This document shows, one piece after another, positions 63,531-64,000 of a stretch of DNA of 64,000 nt; positions within the stretch are counted from its first letter, which is position 1, and each line of letters starts with the position of its first letter. Position numbers and translations under genes: made by a program. The DNA is taken from the NCBI GenBank assembly GCA_017555695.1, contig JAFZFX010000047.1, forward strand, positions 1 through 64,000, in the 5' to 3' direction. The stretch comes from Alistipes sp. (GTDB taxonomy: Bacteria; Bacteroidota; Bacteroidia; Bacteroidales; Rikenellaceae). The notes under the pieces are model-generated. The model had not been told where the DNA came from. It was given only the letters and a program-made list of their open reading frames with translations, and did no database searches.

Positions 63531-64000
63531 CTATTTTGAGTGAAATGTCACACCCTGCAACTTCTTCCAATCACCACGCGTGAAGTCGGGAACGGCAACG
63601 GGCATTTTATGCTCGAGCGAAGCATCCGACAACGAGATGACGCAAGACCACTCGGCCGCATCATATACATCCTGATCCAAAGGCAGACCATTCTGCAAGC
63701 AGTAAATCAAGCGATAGTCCATCACGAAGTCCATACCGCCGTGACCGCCCACCTGCTTGGCCTTCTCTTCAATCTCTTGGTGGATGGGGTGCTTGTAGGC
63801 ATCCATTGCGGCTGCCATAACATCCTGCGACGCAAAGTCGTGGGGATTAATCTGCATACCCTCCTTCAAGACACCATCCTTGAGCTGACCCTCGGTGAAG
63901 GTATAACCGCTGATGGGGTATTTATTAGCAAAACCCTTTGTTCCTGTCAGCTGATAGCGACGATCGTAGGGACGCGGGCTGTAAACATCGTAATGAAGTT
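63531..64000 (-). CDS. GH109-like Gfo/Idh/MocA family protein, C-terminal part
   Basis: The minus-strand frame is open from the window edge to the stop at 63531 (about 156 residues). It shares with the neighbouring gene RLIYCLQNGLPLDQDVYDAA, GGHGGMDFVMDYR and VPDFTRGDW, but differs in loops (CVISLSDASLEHKMPVAVPD). The 42-bp gap implies one operon with this gene upstream. The N-terminus and export signal are outside the window. Confidence 0.9.
   Translation of the reverse strand, partial: LHYDVYSPRPYDRRYQLTGTKGFANKYPISGYTFTEGQLKDGVLKEGMQINPHDFASQDVMAAAMDAYKHPIHQEIEEKAKQVGGHGGMDFVMDYRLIYCLQNGLPLDQDVYDAAEWSCVISLSDASLEHKMPVAVPDFTRGDWKKLQGVTFHSK

Overview
The window is chromosomal DNA of a Bacteroidales bacterium, most likely close to Alistipes/Rikenellaceae (inference). 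The evidence is the recurrent Bacteroidota housekeeping promoter (TTG, 19-21 bp, TAnnTTTG), the near absence of Shine-Dalgarno sequences, a GldH lipoprotein, an RicT/PSP1 protein with a long Arg/Asn-rich tail, a TonB-dependent receptor, lipoproteins of the SC type, secreted GH20/GH36/GH109/GxGYxYP glycosidase-type proteins, and a radical SAM/lipoprotein pair of a type known from this phylum.

Layout. 1-5.7 kb: the 5' part of pyruvate:ferredoxin oxidoreductase, a two-gene M16 peptidase pair with complementary active-site halves, and a DUF2089/Yip1-like pair. 5.8-12.3 kb: a glycan locus with an AraC regulator and an operon of a GxGYxYP lipoprotein, a GH36 alpha-galactosidase and a GH20 beta-hexosaminidase. 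12.5-16.8 kb: MATE pump, ricT, gldH and trmB. 16.9-31.8 kb: a minus-strand housekeeping block with gyrA and a TPR protein, then plsC, parE, parC, aroK, murI, ftsK and lolA, which joins chromosome topology, segregation, wall precursor supply and lipoprotein transport.

31.9-34.5 kb: an MBL-fold hydrolase, then an ECF sigma factor/membrane-protein locus divergent from another membrane-protein gene, with two opposed copies of an ECF-type promoter between them. 34.5-39 kb: a secreted EEP phosphatase, then a metal-related operon of a PqqD-like protein, a Cys/His-rich secreted protein, a TonB receptor and an HMA protein. 39-43 kb: RecQ helicase, a DEDDy exonuclease and an rRNA methyltransferase, then two tRNA-Pro genes. 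43.4-48.6 kb: two more secreted EEP proteins, and an SPFH/ribbon-helix-helix/small-membrane-protein cluster running into a zinc-less sirtuin and an L,D-transpeptidase.

48.7-49.3 kb is a small accessory scar: a BspA-like leucine-rich-repeat gene fragment, a cluster of 9-bp repeats and tRNA-Thr. 49.5-56.5 kb: the radical SAM/SPASM-lipoprotein pair, cutC, a large transglutaminase-like lipoprotein, an NhaC-type antiporter and an AT-rich orphan lipoprotein. 56.6-64 kb: exported sugar-isomerase-like and Gfo/Idh/MocA-type proteins including two tandem GH109-like genes, and a TrpB2 gene preceded by a complete tryptophan attenuator (a leader peptide with tandem Trp codons plus alternative hairpins).

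The strongest candidates for new biology are the Trp attenuator in front of trpB2, the divergent ECF promoter pair, the radical SAM/lipoprotein pair, and the PqqD/Cys-His/TonB/HMA operon.
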